55,115 nt of DNA, from assembly GCA_026421215.1 (NCBI GenBank), contig JAPKBN010000008.1, forward strand, positions 1 to 55,115, read 5' to 3'. Below are positions 1 through 9,207 of the stretch, one piece after another. The position numbers were made by a program, and so were the translations under genes. The number at the start of each line of letters is the position of its first letter. Position 1 is the stretch's first letter. The notes beneath the pieces were generated by a model that was given only the letters and a program-made list of their open reading frames with translations, ran no database searches and was not told the DNA's origin. The stretch is from Dehalococcoidia bacterium (lineage in GTDB: Bacteria; Chloroflexota; Dehalococcoidia; Lucifugimonadales; Lucifugimonadaceae).

Positions 1-22
1 CGAATGGCCTCGCTGGCAATAG

Positions 23-952
23 CTAACCTCGCTGCTCCCAGTCCGCTCCAACCTTGTGATATCGACGTTCCAGATCTGCAATCGCCGCGCTTGAGATCGT
101 CATCCCGTCGCCGATCATCTCCACGTTGGATGCCAGGTGCGTTGGGTTTAGCGTGCCAACGATCACCGTCGTGACCTCCGGCCGGCTCAACGTGAAACCC
201 ATCGCCAGTTCGATAGCCGAATCTGGTGCGTCTTCGACCGCTCCGCCTGACTGAGACATCACCTTTGCTCGACGGAAGTACTCCTCGGTGTAGGAAGTGG
301 GCATGTGGTGATACGGGTTAGGGTCGGTCGCCCGACCCCAGACGGCGTTTCCTATCGGCCGCTTGATGATCAACCCCATTTCCTGTTCAACCACGCCCGG
401 GAACAGGTTTGAGCGAGCGCTCTGGTCCACCAGGCTGTAGCTGGTCTGCAGTGTCTCGAAAAGTTCGCTATCTACAGCCCATTTGGCGTTTTCATTGTCG
501 CCGGAATAACCGATGTGGTTCACCTTGCCTGCCTGTTTGGCATCCTGGATCGCCCGAATTACGTCACCCTTTTCGAGGATCTCGACCGAGCAAGAGTGGA
601 GCTGGATCAGGTCCAAGTGGTCGGTTTTCATCAGGGTCAGACTGCGTTCGATCGACTCCGTAACGAGGTCGTATGTCCAGTCTTCTCCTTCATTACGGGG
701 AATGTAGTGACCGGCTTTTGACGCCAGTACATACTCGTCGCGACGGGTGGGAATGGACCGGCCGATGAAGTCCTCCGAAAGGCCGTAGCAGGCTGCGGTA
801 TCCAGGAAGTTGATGCCGTTGTCCAGCGCCGCGTTGAGGACGTCTGAGGCCGTTTTCGCATCGGCATCAGAAAGGATGGACCCGATCTCAGAAAGGCCGA
901 TCCCGAGTCGGCTGATCTCAAGCCCGGTTTTGCCGAGCGTTGTGGTTTCCAT
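23..952 (-). CDS. Aldo/keto reductase
   Basis: NAD(P)H-dependent oxidoreductase of the aldo/keto reductase family (cytosolic TIM barrel, about 309 aa), probably reducing an aldehyde or ketone; substrate unknown. Visible tetrad: Asp and Tyr in FLDTAACYG, Lys in VLASKAGHY, His in DLIQLHS. The C-terminal cofactor region includes TTVIVGTLNPTHL. The open frame extends to 1072, but I chose the ATG at 952 because METTTLGKTGLEISRLG is the normal family N-terminus and an AAGGA Shine-Dalgarno lies about 9 nt upstream; the extra 40 residues are low-complexity and basic. It is divergent from the hydrolase at 1149, so the 196-bp gap should hold both promoters. The family is certain, the substrate is not. 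Confidence 0.9.
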   Translation of the reverse strand: METTTLGKTGLEISRLGIGLSEIGSILSDADAKTASDVLNAALDNGINFLDTAACYGLSEDFIGRSIPTRRDEYVLASKAGHYIPRNEGEDWTYDLVTESIERSLTLMKTDHLDLIQLHSCSVEILEKGDVIRAIQDAKQAGKVNHIGYSGDNENAKWAVDSELFETLQTSYSLVDQSARSNLFPGVVEQEMGLIIKRPIGNAVWGRATDPNPYHHMPTSYTEEYFRRAKVMSQSGGAVEDAPDSAIELAMGFTLSRPEVTTVIVGTLNPTHLASNVEMIGDGMTISSAAIADLERRYHKVGADWEQRG

Positions 953-1148
953 GGTCGATAGTTCCTTCCGGCTGACGTTGTCTGGGGCACGCCTCCGATT
1001 TGGGGTCGTGCGGAATTTTGCGTGATCGAGATGGGGTAGGGCGCTGAAGCGTAGGCCACCGGCGGAGACCATACTCGAACACGGTTACTTTGGGGCTGGA
1101 GCGATACATGTACCATTTCTAGATACACCACAATGAAAGGTCTCCCCG

Positions 1149-2351
1149 ATGGAACTGACAGCTCCGGAAAACGTTGGATTTTCTTCCGACCGATTGCAAC
1201 GTTTAAACAGATTCATGCAGGGCTATATAGACGACGGCAAGCTTGCGGGGATCGTCACGCTGTTAGCCCGCAAGGGAGAAGTGTTTCATCACGAGAGTTT
1301 CGGCAAGATGAGCAACGAGACCGGTGTTGATATGAACACAGACTCCATCTTCAGGATCTACTCGATGTCCAAAGCGATCACATCTGTGGCGCTCATGAAG
1401 CTGCATGAAGAGGGCGAGTTCCAGATAGACGACCCGGTTTCATCCTTCATCCCGGAACTCAGAGACCTGATGGTCTGCACCGGATCGGGCCAGACCGGCC
1501 CAATTCTTGAACGACAGAAGAATCCGATAACCATACGGCAACTACTCTCCCACACCTCGGGTTTGTCGTACGGCTTCCACAAAGACACCCCTGTTGACCA
1601 GATGTACCGTGACGCCAGCATAAGCAGTAAAGACACCGATCTTGCGACGATGATGAAAAAGCTCGGGGGTCTGCCGTTGGCCTACCAGCCGGGCACCGAC
1701 TGGCGATACAGCGTGGCGACGGACGTCTGCGGTAGGTTGATCGAGGTGCTATCAGGCCAGAGCCTTGACAAGTACCTGAGCGAGAATGTTTTCGAACCTC
1801 TCGGTATGGAGGACACGGCGTTCTACGTGCCGAAAGAGAAGCTTGATCGATTCCCGTCCGTATACGGCCCGTCAGAATCCGGGACCGGACCAATCGAGGA
1901 ATTGGATCGTCCCTACGATCAATCTCCAGTCAGGCTCTCCGGTGGCGGGGGGCTCGTAGGAACCGCCGCCGACTACTCAAACTTCTGCCAGATGATGGTC
2001 AACGGCGGAAACCTGAATGGCGCACGGATACTCGGGCCGAAGACGGTCGATCTCATGACCCGGAGCCACCTGCCGGACAAGGTGAAGACCTTCGTCTTGA
2101 GTGAAGGACGCAGTGACTACACGAAGGGCTGCGGATTCGGCCTGGGCTTTCGGATTATCGAGGACGTGGCAAAAAACGGTATCGCCGGCTCGGCGGGCTC
2201 CTATTCATGGGGCGGAGCCGCCAGCACCTACTTCTTGATCGACCCAATGGAGGACATGTATGCCATCTTCATGACGCAATTCTTGCCGTCCGGCCAATAC
2301 CCGATCCGCGCCGAGTTCCAGACTATGGTGTATCAGGCGCTGGTGGAGTAG
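1149..2351 (+). CDS. Serine hydrolase, class C beta-lactamase/CubicO family
   Basis: Penicillin-binding-protein-like serine hydrolase (COG1680 type, 400 aa), usually an esterase or peptidase rather than a true beta-lactamase. The SxxK motif is SMSK at residues 72-75 (Ser72 nucleophile), the Tyr motif is in WRYSVATDV near residue 187, and the third motif is the WGGAAST segment near residue 355. No signal peptide is evident, so it is probably cytosolic. The start ATG has an AAAGG about 10 nt upstream. It stands alone, divergent from the aldo/keto reductase. Substrate cannot be read from sequence. Confidence 0.9.
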   Translation: MELTAPENVGFSSDRLQRLNRFMQGYIDDGKLAGIVTLLARKGEVFHHESFGKMSNETGVDMNTDSIFRIYSMSKAITSVALMKLHEEGEFQIDDPVSSFIPELRDLMVCTGSGQTGPILERQKNPITIRQLLSHTSGLSYGFHKDTPVDQMYRDASISSKDTDLATMMKKLGGLPLAYQPGTDWRYSVATDVCGRLIEVLSGQSLDKYLSENVFEPLGMEDTAFYVPKEKLDRFPSVYGPSESGTGPIEELDRPYDQSPVRLSGGGGLVGTAADYSNFCQMMVNGGNLNGARILGPKTVDLMTRSHLPDKVKTFVLSEGRSDYTKGCGFGLGFRIIEDVAKNGIAGSAGSYSWGGAASTYFLIDPMEDMYAIFMTQFLPSGQYPIRAEFQTMVYQALVE

Positions 2352-2663
2352 CGGCTAACTCTCCAAGATGGCGATTCAGACGCTGTTCAGACCGATTTTC
2401 TTCACGGCGTTTACTAGCAGGGCGTTGTAGGGCTAATTGTGCGATACAAATTTCTGGGTTAGTGCCTTTTCATATGGCCCAGGAAGAGCGAAACCGCTGG
2501 AAGCGTAAATCCGTCTTTCGAGCACCTCGTCGCCGGCAGTGAACCAGCACGCGGTCACGTAGTCCAGGCACGATCGCGTCTTTATATATCAGGACGATTT
2601 AGCGTACGTCAGACCGACACCGCAACCAAAAACAACCGTCCAAACAAGCCCTCCAGCATGGGG
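2352..2663. other. Intergenic gap without recognised gene
   Basis: A 312-bp convergent gap between the CubicO hydrolase and the ABC-F gene. I see no coding signal, RNA gene or strong hairpin with a T-tract; the open frames here are short continuations of shadow frames. Confidence 0.5.
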
Positions 2664-4316
2664 TTATCGGGTATTGGCGGCCTCTCGGGCTTTCTTCGCG
2701 TCTCGCCGCTGGCGTGCCGTCTTCGGGCCATCGTCGCTAATCGAATCGATCTTGCGCATCGAGAGAATTTCCGTCGCCTCGCCGTCCTTAACCTCAAACA
2801 CATGCGTTGCGATGCCGTCGACAATTCCCGGGTCGTGACTGGCGCATATGATCGTGCCGTCGTATCCCGCCAGCGCCTCGATCAACCGAACACGTGTTGC
2901 GCGGTCCAAGTGGTTTGTAGGCTCGTCGAGCAGAAGGACGTTCGTCGGCTGAATCAGGAACTTGGCCAGCGCAACCCGGGAGCGCTCTCCACCGGACAGC
3001 ACCTTCACGGGTTTAAACACATCGTCCCCGCTGAACAGGAACTGTCCGAGGATCGAACGAAGCCTTACATCCGGTGCGCCGTTTGAGCCCTCGCGGACCT
3101 CTTCGATAACCGTTCGGTCCGGGTCCAGAGCCTCGTCCTGGTGCTGGTCGTAATAACCGGGCCGTGCGCGCTCCGCCCACTCGATAGTTCCCTCTTCTAC
3201 CTCCAAGGTGCCGACGGCGATGCGCAGCAACGTGCTCTTGCCTCCGCCGTTCTCTCCCACGAGGCAAACCTTATGCCCGCGCTCGATATCCAGATTTACA
3301 TCGACCAGCACAACTTCATCGCCAAACGATTTAGCGATGCCACGCATCTTTAGAACTTCTCGCTCGGTCCGGCCGTTTGCCTGGAGGGCGAACCGCACCT
3401 CTGGGGCCTTCCGGACCGTCTCGATAATGTCCATTCGTTCCAGCGCGGCTTCACGGCTGCGGACCTGTGCGGCCTTCGTTGCCTTGGAGCGGAACCGCTC
3501 GATGAATCGACGCTGGCGGGCGATCTCCCGTCGCTGCCGCAGACGCTCACGCTCTCGCGCCTCCGCACGGGCCTTCTTCTCTGTGAGGTATGCCGTGAAA
3601 CTACCGGCGTAGGGCGTGGCCTCGCCGTGATCGATCTCAATCACCTTGGTGACGACTTTGTCCATGAACTCACCATCGTGAGTGACGATCACCACCGCGC
3701 CCGGGTAGTCCTTCAAATAAGTTGCCAGCCAGTCTCGTGCGGCGGCGTCCAGGTGGTTTGTCGGCTCGTCCAGCAGAGCATGCTCCGGGACGGCGGCCAG
3801 GATCTTTGCCAGTGCGACCCGCATCTGCCATCCACCGGAGAAATCAGCGCAAAGTTTTTCCCAGTCGGATCGCTCAAAGCCAAGGCCGTCCAGGACCCTG
3901 CTGATACGAGCCTCGATGCGGTACCCGTCGAGCATTTCGTATCGTTCGTACAACGAGGTTTGCTCGTCGACCAGCTCCATCACGTCGCCCTCGCCCATCT
4001 CCAGCATCCGGCCGACTTCGTCGAGTCGATGTCGGATCTCAAGCGCCTCTGGGAACGCCTTCCATAGTTCATCCACCAACGTAAAGTCCGGTGTGAGGTC
4101 AGCTTCCTGTTTCAGGAACCCGATTTCACCGTTCCGGTGTCCGACCGTTCCCGCCTCTGGGATTTCCTGCCCAGAGATGAGCCTAAGAAGGGTGGACTTG
4201 CCGGTGCCGTTCGGCCCGACGATACCAACGCGGTCAGATTCTCCGATGACAAAAGTTACATCGGCGAACAGGTCCTGTGTCCCGTACGACATTGCTAATT
4301 TATTGGCGAAGAGCAT
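2664..4316 (-). CDS. ABC-F family ATPase (ribosome-associated)
   Basis: Soluble protein with two ATP-binding cassettes and no membrane segment (550 aa), the ABC-F layout. ABC-F proteins bind the ribosomal E site and act in translation or antibiotic protection. Cassette 1: Walker A GPNGTGKST near residue 35, signature FSGGW, Walker B LLDEPTNHLD. Cassette 2: Walker A GENGGGKST, signature LSGGERSRVALAKF, and a second LLDEPTNHLD. Between them lies a charged, Arg-rich linker (residues about 235-300) typical of the P-site-reaching arm. The C-terminus is short. The start is ATG with only a weak ribosome site; an internal Met9 is the alternative. Closest to the Uup/EttA/YdiF types; the exact subfamily is not resolved. 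Confidence 0.92.
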   Translation of the reverse strand: MLFANKLAMSYGTQDLFADVTFVIGESDRVGIVGPNGTGKSTLLRLISGQEIPEAGTVGHRNGEIGFLKQEADLTPDFTLVDELWKAFPEALEIRHRLDEVGRMLEMGEGDVMELVDEQTSLYERYEMLDGYRIEARISRVLDGLGFERSDWEKLCADFSGGWQMRVALAKILAAVPEHALLDEPTNHLDAAARDWLATYLKDYPGAVVIVTHDGEFMDKVVTKVIEIDHGEATPYAGSFTAYLTEKKARAEARERERLRQRREIARQRRFIERFRSKATKAAQVRSREAALERMDIIETVRKAPEVRFALQANGRTEREVLKMRGIAKSFGDEVVLVDVNLDIERGHKVCLVGENGGGKSTLLRIAVGTLEVEEGTIEWAERARPGYYDQHQDEALDPDRTVIEEVREGSNGAPDVRLRSILGQFLFSGDDVFKPVKVLSGGERSRVALAKFLIQPTNVLLLDEPTNHLDRATRVRLIEALAGYDGTIICASHDPGIVDGIATHVFEVKDGEATEILSMRKIDSISDDGPKTARQRRDAKKAREAANTR

Positions 4317-4611
4317 CTATCTGTTCTCGGTTGTCGCGCATTTGCCTATCAAATCAGGCACGCGTTCAAATCTGGCCGCGGACGAGCCGCGGGGATTGTC
4401 GATTAATTTGGTGTTGGGTCCGGTTTTCTTAACGCACTGTCTGGCGATTTGTGCCCGGCATCTCCGTTGACGAATCCATTGGTAGAACGGACCCCGGCCG
4501 AGCGGCGCAGATTACGCTATGGGTAACAATGATACAGGGCCCCCCGGTCGGGGGTACGTATAGAACGCGCAATAATTCTTCAGATTTGGCCCGATTCCAG
4601 TGATGACCGAT

Positions 4612-4844
4612 TGACCTGTCCCCTGAAGCGAGACCAGGGATTATGTTAATCCTGCCTCGTGTTGGACGGCTGGCATGAAAGTCTCTGGCGCTGGCGGCCT
4701 GTAGCCCAGTGAGCTATGAGGCAGGATCGTGCTGTACACCCTGCGCCACATTTCGATCGATATCCCACCTCCGTGAGCATGTAAAAGATCTCTCAGTTTA
4801 GAAGCTCATAGGGGAACTTCCGATTGAAGCTCTCAGAAAATGAG
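4612..4844 (-). mobile_element. Decayed 3' end of an IS3-family transposase
   Basis: No open frame survives, but reading the minus strand in two frames gives the C-terminal end of an IS3-type (DDE, rve) transposase. From 4846 downward it reads SESFNRKFPYELLN, a TGA stop (4795-4793), then EIFYMLTEV. After a one-base frame change it reads IEMWRRVYST and PHSSLGYRPPAPETFMP, the hallmark IS3 ending. TGACCTGTCCCC at 4612 may be the worn element end. The upstream part of the transposase is missing and the remnant abuts the sucD stop codon exactly. The 295 bp from 4317 to 4611 show no gene. Confidence 0.75.
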
Positions 4845-5720
4845 CTACCGTCCCAGGACCTCCGCCATCTTCGCCCCGATCACCGCCGGTGAATCTGCCA
4901 CATGCACGCCAGCTTCCCTGAGCACCCGGATCTTTTCAGAGGCGAGCGCCGCTACCCCCGTGATGATCGCGCCGGCGTGTCCCATGCGTTTGCCGGGAGG
5001 CGCTGTTTGGCCGACGATAGCGCCTACTACCGGTTTCGTGACGTGATTATTGATGAACTCGGCGGCCTGCTGCTCCTTGGTGCCTCCGATCTCGCCGATC
5101 ATCACGATCGCGTCTGTCTCGTCGTCGTTCTCGAACATCTCAAGCACGTCGACAAAAGTTGTGCCGTGCAACGGGTCTCCGCCGATGCCGACGCATGTCG
5201 ACTGGCCGATGCCGAGTTCCGTAAGCTGCACCACGGCCTCGTACGTCAGCGTCCCACTGCGGGACACCACGCCGACCTGGCCTTCGCTTAAGATGCTACC
5301 GGGGATGATGCCTACCTTTGCCCTGGTTCTAGGATGAATCAGGCCGGGGCAATTGGGTCCAAGCAGTCGTGACGACCTGCCCTCCATGTAGGCAAGTGTT
5401 TTGACCATGTCTTGGACCGGCACACCCTCGCTGATGCACACCACAAGTGGTAAACCTGCATCCACCTGCTCGATAATGGCGTCAGCCGCGCCCGACGCCG
5501 GTACAAAGATCAGGCCAACGTTGGCACCTGTCGCATCGACGGCTTCCGTAACGGTCTCAAATATCGGGACCTCGTCCTCAAACTTCGTCCCGCCGCGTCG
5601 CGGGTGCACCCCGGCCACCATGTTCGTCCCGTACGCCCGGCAACTGCTCGCCTGGAAAGTGCCATCACGGCCGAGGCCCTGCACCAGCAGTCGAGTGTTT
5701 TCGTCAACAAGGATGCCCAT
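4845..5720 (-). CDS. sucD: Succinyl-CoA ligase, alpha subunit
   Basis: Alpha subunit of succinyl-CoA synthetase, the substrate-level phosphorylation step of the TCA cycle (291 aa, normal size). N-terminal CoA-binding Rossmann domain, then [25 protein letters not shown] and the active-site phospho-histidine segment [10 protein letters not shown]. The ATG directly follows the TAG stop of sucC with no spacer, so the two are translationally coupled. The 3' end lies directly against an IS3 remnant, leaving no original downstream region. A malate-CoA ligase is the only reasonable alternative, and nothing nearby supports it. Confidence 0.95.
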   Translation of the reverse strand: MGILVDENTRLLVQGLGRDGTFQASSCRAYGTNMVAGVHPRRGGTKFEDEVPIFETVTEAVDATGANVGLIFVPASGAADAIIEQVDAGLPLVVCISEGVPVQDMVKTLAYMEGRSSRLLGPNCPGLIHPRTRAKVGIIPGSILSEGQVGVVSRSGTLTYEAVVQLTELGIGQSTCVGIGGDPLHGTTFVDVLEMFENDDETDAIVMIGEIGGTKEQQAAEFINNHVTKPVVGAIVGQTAPPGKRMGHAGAIITGVAALASEKIRVLREAGVHVADSPAVIGAKMAEVLGR

Positions 5721-6908
5721 CTAAGAGTTTTCTCCGTTAGAGCTGGCGGCACCAAGCACCTGTGTAAGCGCGGTTGCGGCTTCACCAAGATCGCCGACCG
5801 TCGTGACGTTCAGGCCAGCGTCGGCCAGAATTTTAAGTCCTTCTTCAGCGTTTGTGCCGCGCATCGCGACCACCAGCGGCATTTGCGTCTCGGTGCTCCT
5901 AACACCCATCACGATCCCCCGGGCGGCTACATCACACCGGAGAATCCCGCCGAATACGTTCACAAGGATCGCCTCGACATCGCCGTCCGAGACTATGATT
6001 TCCAACGCCTCAGCAATCTTGTCTTCCGCCGCACCGCCACCGATGTCAAGGAAGTTGGCCGGGGCCGCGCCTGCGGTCTTCGTGATGTCCATCGTCGCCA
6101 TCGCAAGTCCTGCGCCGTTCACCATGCAGCCTACCCGCCCGCCGTCCAACTTCACGTACGCCAGGCCGGCATCGAGGGCCTTCTGCTCAAGCTCGTCGTT
6201 CTGTTCCGGGTCCGCCAGTTCAGCGATCTCTTTGTGGCGGAACAGTGCATCATCCTCGAAGGCGATCTTGGCGTCGAGCGCCATCACCCGGCCGTCTGTC
6301 GTGACAACCAGCGGATTGATCTCCACCAGCGAGGCGTCCAGTTCCTGAAATACGCGGCAGAGATTGGTTATCAGCCCGGTCGCTTGTCGCACAAGGTTGA
6401 TCGGTATGCCGATCTCGGTTGCGATGTCCCGGGCGTGATATGCGGTCAGGCCAATCAGTGGGTCAGCAGCCACCCGGACGATCTTGTTAGGCGAGTCGGC
6501 GGCGACCTCTTCGATCTCGACACCGCCCTCGGAGCTCGCCATCACCATCGGCGCGCGGGCGTCAGCGTCCATTGTGATCGCCAGGTACAGCTCGTCTGCG
6601 ATATCGGTAAGCTCCGCAACGAGAACCTTGCGCACCGGAACACCGCCGGCTTTGGTCTGGTGCGTGACGAGGTTCGTGCCAAGCATCCCGGCGGCGGCTT
6701 CAGCAGCCTCTTCCGGGGAGTTGACGAGCTTGACTCCACCTGCCTTCCCGCGTCCACCGGCGTGGACCTGCGCCTTGACGACCACGCGGCCGCCCAGATC
6801 AACGGCGAGTTGCCGTGCCTCGTCGGGCGTCGATGCGACGCCAGCACGCGGAACCGCGATCCCGTAGGACTCGAGGATCTCACGTGCCTGGTACTCATGT
6901 ATGTTCAT
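5721..6908 (-). CDS. sucC: Succinyl-CoA ligase, beta subunit
   Basis: Beta subunit of succinyl-CoA synthetase (395 aa). It carries the ATP-grasp nucleotide-binding domain (N-terminal MNIHEYQAREIL, VVVKAQVHAGGRGKAGGV) and the C-terminal ligase domain (LVNVFGGILRCDVAARGI). It binds ADP or GDP and receives phosphate from the alpha-subunit histidine. First gene of a sucC-sucD pair with zero spacing. No other TCA gene is in the window. The ATG is preceded by a weak ribosome site, but the N-terminus matches the family exactly. Confidence 0.96.
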   Translation of the reverse strand: MNIHEYQAREILESYGIAVPRAGVASTPDEARQLAVDLGGRVVVKAQVHAGGRGKAGGVKLVNSPEEAAEAAAGMLGTNLVTHQTKAGGVPVRKVLVAELTDIADELYLAITMDADARAPMVMASSEGGVEIEEVAADSPNKIVRVAADPLIGLTAYHARDIATEIGIPINLVRQATGLITNLCRVFQELDASLVEINPLVVTTDGRVMALDAKIAFEDDALFRHKEIAELADPEQNDELEQKALDAGLAYVKLDGGRVGCMVNGAGLAMATMDITKTAGAAPANFLDIGGGAAEDKIAEALEIIVSDGDVEAILVNVFGGILRCDVAARGIVMGVRSTETQMPLVVAMRGTNAEEGLKILADAGLNVTTVGDLGEAATALTQVLGAASSNGENS

Positions 6909-6955
6909 ATTTGATTTCTGATCTTAATTTTGGGAGGTGCTGCCGAAAAACGAAG

Positions 6956-7363
6956 TTATTCGGTCTCCGCGCCCTCAACATTTGTCTTGAGTCGGTCTAG
7001 TTCCTTGAGAAGCCGTTTCCGTGTGAACATCATGCCACCGACACCAGATGCGTCCATCTCAGCCGTGAGCCTCGTGCCCTCGTTTTCCGGTGTGAACGTG
7101 AAGTGCTGCAACACGCGTCCACCGACGGGCATATTGGTCTCGAACCCCAGTTCCTTATCCGGATCGTAGATGGTGACGGCGCCGTCAAGGTCCACCCCCA
7201 TCACCCGACATGACATCGGCCCGTTCACGGTCCAGCCGTCCGGAAGCCTGACGTTCTGTATCTGAGGCCACCAGTCAGCCCAGCGATCGAGATCCGTCAT
7301 TACGGCAAACACCGATTTCACCGGCGCGTTGATGGATATGGATTCCTTGTGGTGGGGCAACAT
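6956..7363 (-). CDS. SRPBCC-fold protein (START/polyketide-cyclase-like)
   Basis: Small protein (135 aa) of the SRPBCC/Bet v1-like superfamily, which binds hydrophobic ligands in a deep cavity. Family features: N-terminal ESISINAPVKSVFAVMTDLD, the Trp-rich WADWWPQ, and FTFTPENEGTRLTAEMD in the middle. The open frame runs on to 7651, but the ATG at 7363 fits the domain boundary and has AGAGG just upstream. It lies 47 bp upstream of sucC on the same strand, so co-transcription is possible. Ligand unknown. Confidence 0.8.
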   Translation of the reverse strand: MLPHHKESISINAPVKSVFAVMTDLDRWADWWPQIQNVRLPDGWTVNGPMSCRVMGVDLDGAVTIYDPDKELGFETNMPVGGRVLQHFTFTPENEGTRLTAEMDASGVGGMMFTRKRLLKELDRLKTNVEGAETE

Positions 7364-7445
7364 GACCTCTGGATTCACCTGCCGCAAGACTACGTCGTCG
7401 AAGACAATCGGGAGGCGACGAATATCGTAGTCACCCGTTAGGTGA

Positions 7446-7473
7446 GTGTCCACTTGCAGTATCAGGTGGACAC
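7446..7473. repeat. 8-bp perfect inverted repeat in spacer
   Basis: GTGTCCAC and its exact complement GTGGACAC are separated by 12 nt in the spacer between the MhpD-like gene and the SRPBCC gene. There is no adjacent T-tract, so it is not a clear terminator. It could be an operator or an RNA hairpin. Confidence 0.4.
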
Positions 7474-7494
7474 GATCTCTATCTGGTCGAATTT

Positions 7495-8289
7495 TTAGAT
7501 GAATAGCGCTGATGCGGATCCTAGTCCAGATATCTCTATCTCCACTAGGTCGCCGGGTTCCAACCATTTCGTCTGGACGATGCTTCCGAGGAGGACGAAT
7601 TCGCCCGCATGTAGCGGAATACCGTGAAGCGTAGCCGTGTTCGCCAGCCACGCCAGCGCCTCCAGTGGATGGCCCATAATGTCGCCGCCGACACCGGAGC
7701 CGACCTGTATTCCGTTGATAGACATCGAACCGGTTAGTGACTCCAGTTCCAGTTCACGCCAGGCCATTAGCGGCTCACCAAGGACGCATCCTGCCCCAAA
7801 AAAATCGTCTGCGATTAGGGTCGCCACGTCCATAGATCCGTAATCGACCCATCGATCATCAACGACCTCGATCCCGCACATGATGGCTTGTACCGATGGG
7901 GACACGGTGAAGCGAGTGTATGGCGCGCCGGACGCCGGCAAATCGTCAGCCAGTCGGACCACTATCTCGCACTCAACTCCGACACGGAGGAAGGACGAAA
8001 AGTCGAATTCGCCAGCGAGCTCACGAACCGTCGGCGCGTACACGAGTCCCGCGCACGGATTAGGAATCTTGAGATATTCCTGCATCACCGTTGTAGTGCA
8101 TCCGATTTTCCGACCGACAGGATCGCCGTATCCGGCGACGGACAAACGCTGCCGTACCGCTGCCTGAAGCTGGTACGCCTCGACCTCATTCCGTGGCCGA
8201 TGAGCTTCCGGGAGATGGCCTAACCTGGTGTGCTCTAACCGGCCACCGGAGAGAATGCTTGCGGCCCTGTCGAGCGCCTGAGAGTCCAT
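7495..8289 (-). CDS. 2-keto-4-pentenoate hydratase / FAH-superfamily protein
   Basis: Homologue of MhpD-type hydratases and 4-oxalocrotonate decarboxylases (264 aa), which act late in meta-cleavage degradation of aromatics. Recognisable segments: GRKIGCTT, the metal-ligand region VGVECEIVVRLADDLP, IEVVDDRWVDYGSM, IADDFFGAGCVLGEP and GDIMGHPLEALAWLAN. The frame opens at an ATG at 8301, but that codon sits directly on the AGGAG; the ATG at 8289 (MDSQALD), 12 nt after the same AGGAG, is the likelier start. A terminator of the upstream gene separates it from the zinc-ribbon gene. No other meta-cleavage gene is nearby, so the substrate is open. Confidence 0.85.
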   Translation of the reverse strand: MDSQALDRAASILSGGRLEHTRLGHLPEAHRPRNEVEAYQLQAAVRQRLSVAGYGDPVGRKIGCTTTVMQEYLKIPNPCAGLVYAPTVRELAGEFDFSSFLRVGVECEIVVRLADDLPASGAPYTRFTVSPSVQAIMCGIEVVDDRWVDYGSMDVATLIADDFFGAGCVLGEPLMAWRELELESLTGSMSINGIQVGSGVGGDIMGHPLEALAWLANTATLHGIPLHAGEFVLLGSIVQTKWLEPGDLVEIEISGLGSASALFI

Positions 8290-8376
8290 GATACTGACCA
8301 TCTCCTATGATCGGTTAAGTAAGTACGCTCGCCAGCATACAGCCCGCCAGAAAACCGCCCGCCGGCCCCCGGACTG

Positions 8377-8421
8377 TGGAAAAAGAAAACCGCCCCGGTG
8401 ACCGAAGTCACCGGGGCGGTT
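8377..8421 (-). terminator. Intrinsic terminator of the zinc-ribbon gene
   Basis: A perfect 15-bp GC-rich stem (8388-8402 with 8407-8421, loop CGAA) is followed on the minus strand by TTTTCTTTTT. It lies 30 bp downstream of the zinc-ribbon stop codon. Confidence 0.92.
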
Positions 8422-8451
8422 CGTTTAACTAGAGCTATCGGGCGCTAACGC

Positions 8452-8811
8452 CTACCAGCTGCGGGATTGCCGCTGCTGCGAGAAGCAAGAGTTGCAGTAC
8501 ACGGGTCGGTCGCCGCGCGGCTGGAAAGGCACTTGGGCCTCCTGTCCGCACTGTGCGCAGGTGGTGGTGAACATCGGTCGGTCAGACCGGAATCCGCCGC
8601 CGCCGCCGCCGCCGCCACCGCCGCCACCGCCGCCACCGAAGCCACCACCACCACCGCCGCCGCCGCCACCCTGGGCTCGACGGGCCGCCCGACATGACGG
8701 GCAACGCTTGGGGTCGGAGTAGCCACGCTCTGAGTGGTACTGCTGGTCGTCTGCGCTAAATACGAACTCTTGTCCGCACTCAACACAACCTATATTTCGA
8801 TCCTGGAACAC
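8452..8811 (-). CDS. Double zinc-ribbon protein with long glycine linker
   Basis: 119-residue protein with two zinc-binding modules. The N-terminal module has CVECGQEF ... RCPSCRAARR (CxxC pairs at about residues 9-12 and 37-40). A nearly pure glycine linker spans residues about 48-73. The C-terminal module has CAQCGQEAQVPFQPRGDRP then YCNSCF, a CxxC-x17-CxxC ribbon. This two-ribbon layout is common in Chloroflexota and of unknown function; nucleic-acid binding is a guess. The linker is encoded by CCG/CCA triplet runs prone to slippage. It has its own strong terminator and so is probably monocistronic. Confidence 0.85.
   Translation of the reverse strand: MFQDRNIGCVECGQEFVFSADDQQYHSERGYSDPKRCPSCRAARRAQGGGGGGGGGGFGGGGGGGGGGGGGGGFRSDRPMFTTTCAQCGQEAQVPFQPRGDRPVYCNSCFSQQRQSRSW
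8593..8670. repeat. Triplet microsatellite coding the Gly linker
   Basis: A run of about 25 CCG/CCA triplets on the plus strand (GGN glycine codons on the coding minus strand), interrupted once by GAA near the middle. The reading frame would survive triplet gain or loss, so linker length may vary between strains. Confidence 0.8.
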
Positions 8812-9207
8812 TTAATCCATCTCCATGGTCTCGTTCGGGGCATCTCGGACTGGTCTTCACGGATCCGAGCTAGCCGGTTAACCATGGGACAAGCTTTCTT
8901 ACATGCCTACGCCAACAATAACATACCTAAAACGCTATTACCTTCTCGTAAACAACCCATCAAGAAGAACGAATTCGTAACTAGAGACTGCCTAAGCGGC
9001 CCGCTGTGGAACGAATGCGGCCCATGTTCCCACCAGATTGCTGGGATCGAAACTGGCTCGTGTGCGGTAGTTTGGCGTACGGAAACAGGTCACGCGCCCC
9101 AGGAGGCGCTGTAAGATTTAGTGTGACCCGAACTGGCTGCGCTGACCCATAGACCCATATATGACACCGGCAGATCCGGAGTCCGGACAAAAAAGGCCTT
9201 TCAAAAC
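8812..9207. other. Intergenic region between divergent genes
   Basis: 396 bp between the zinc-ribbon gene (minus) and the lipoprotein gene (plus). It must contain both promoters. I see no convincing coding sequence, RNA gene or repeat. Confidence 0.45.

Noticed and set aside
8467-8722. Proline- or alanine-rich plus-strand frames opposite the zinc-ribbon gene
   Set aside because: They are products of the CCG/CCA repeat; the minus strand has two well-formed Cys4 modules and its own terminator.
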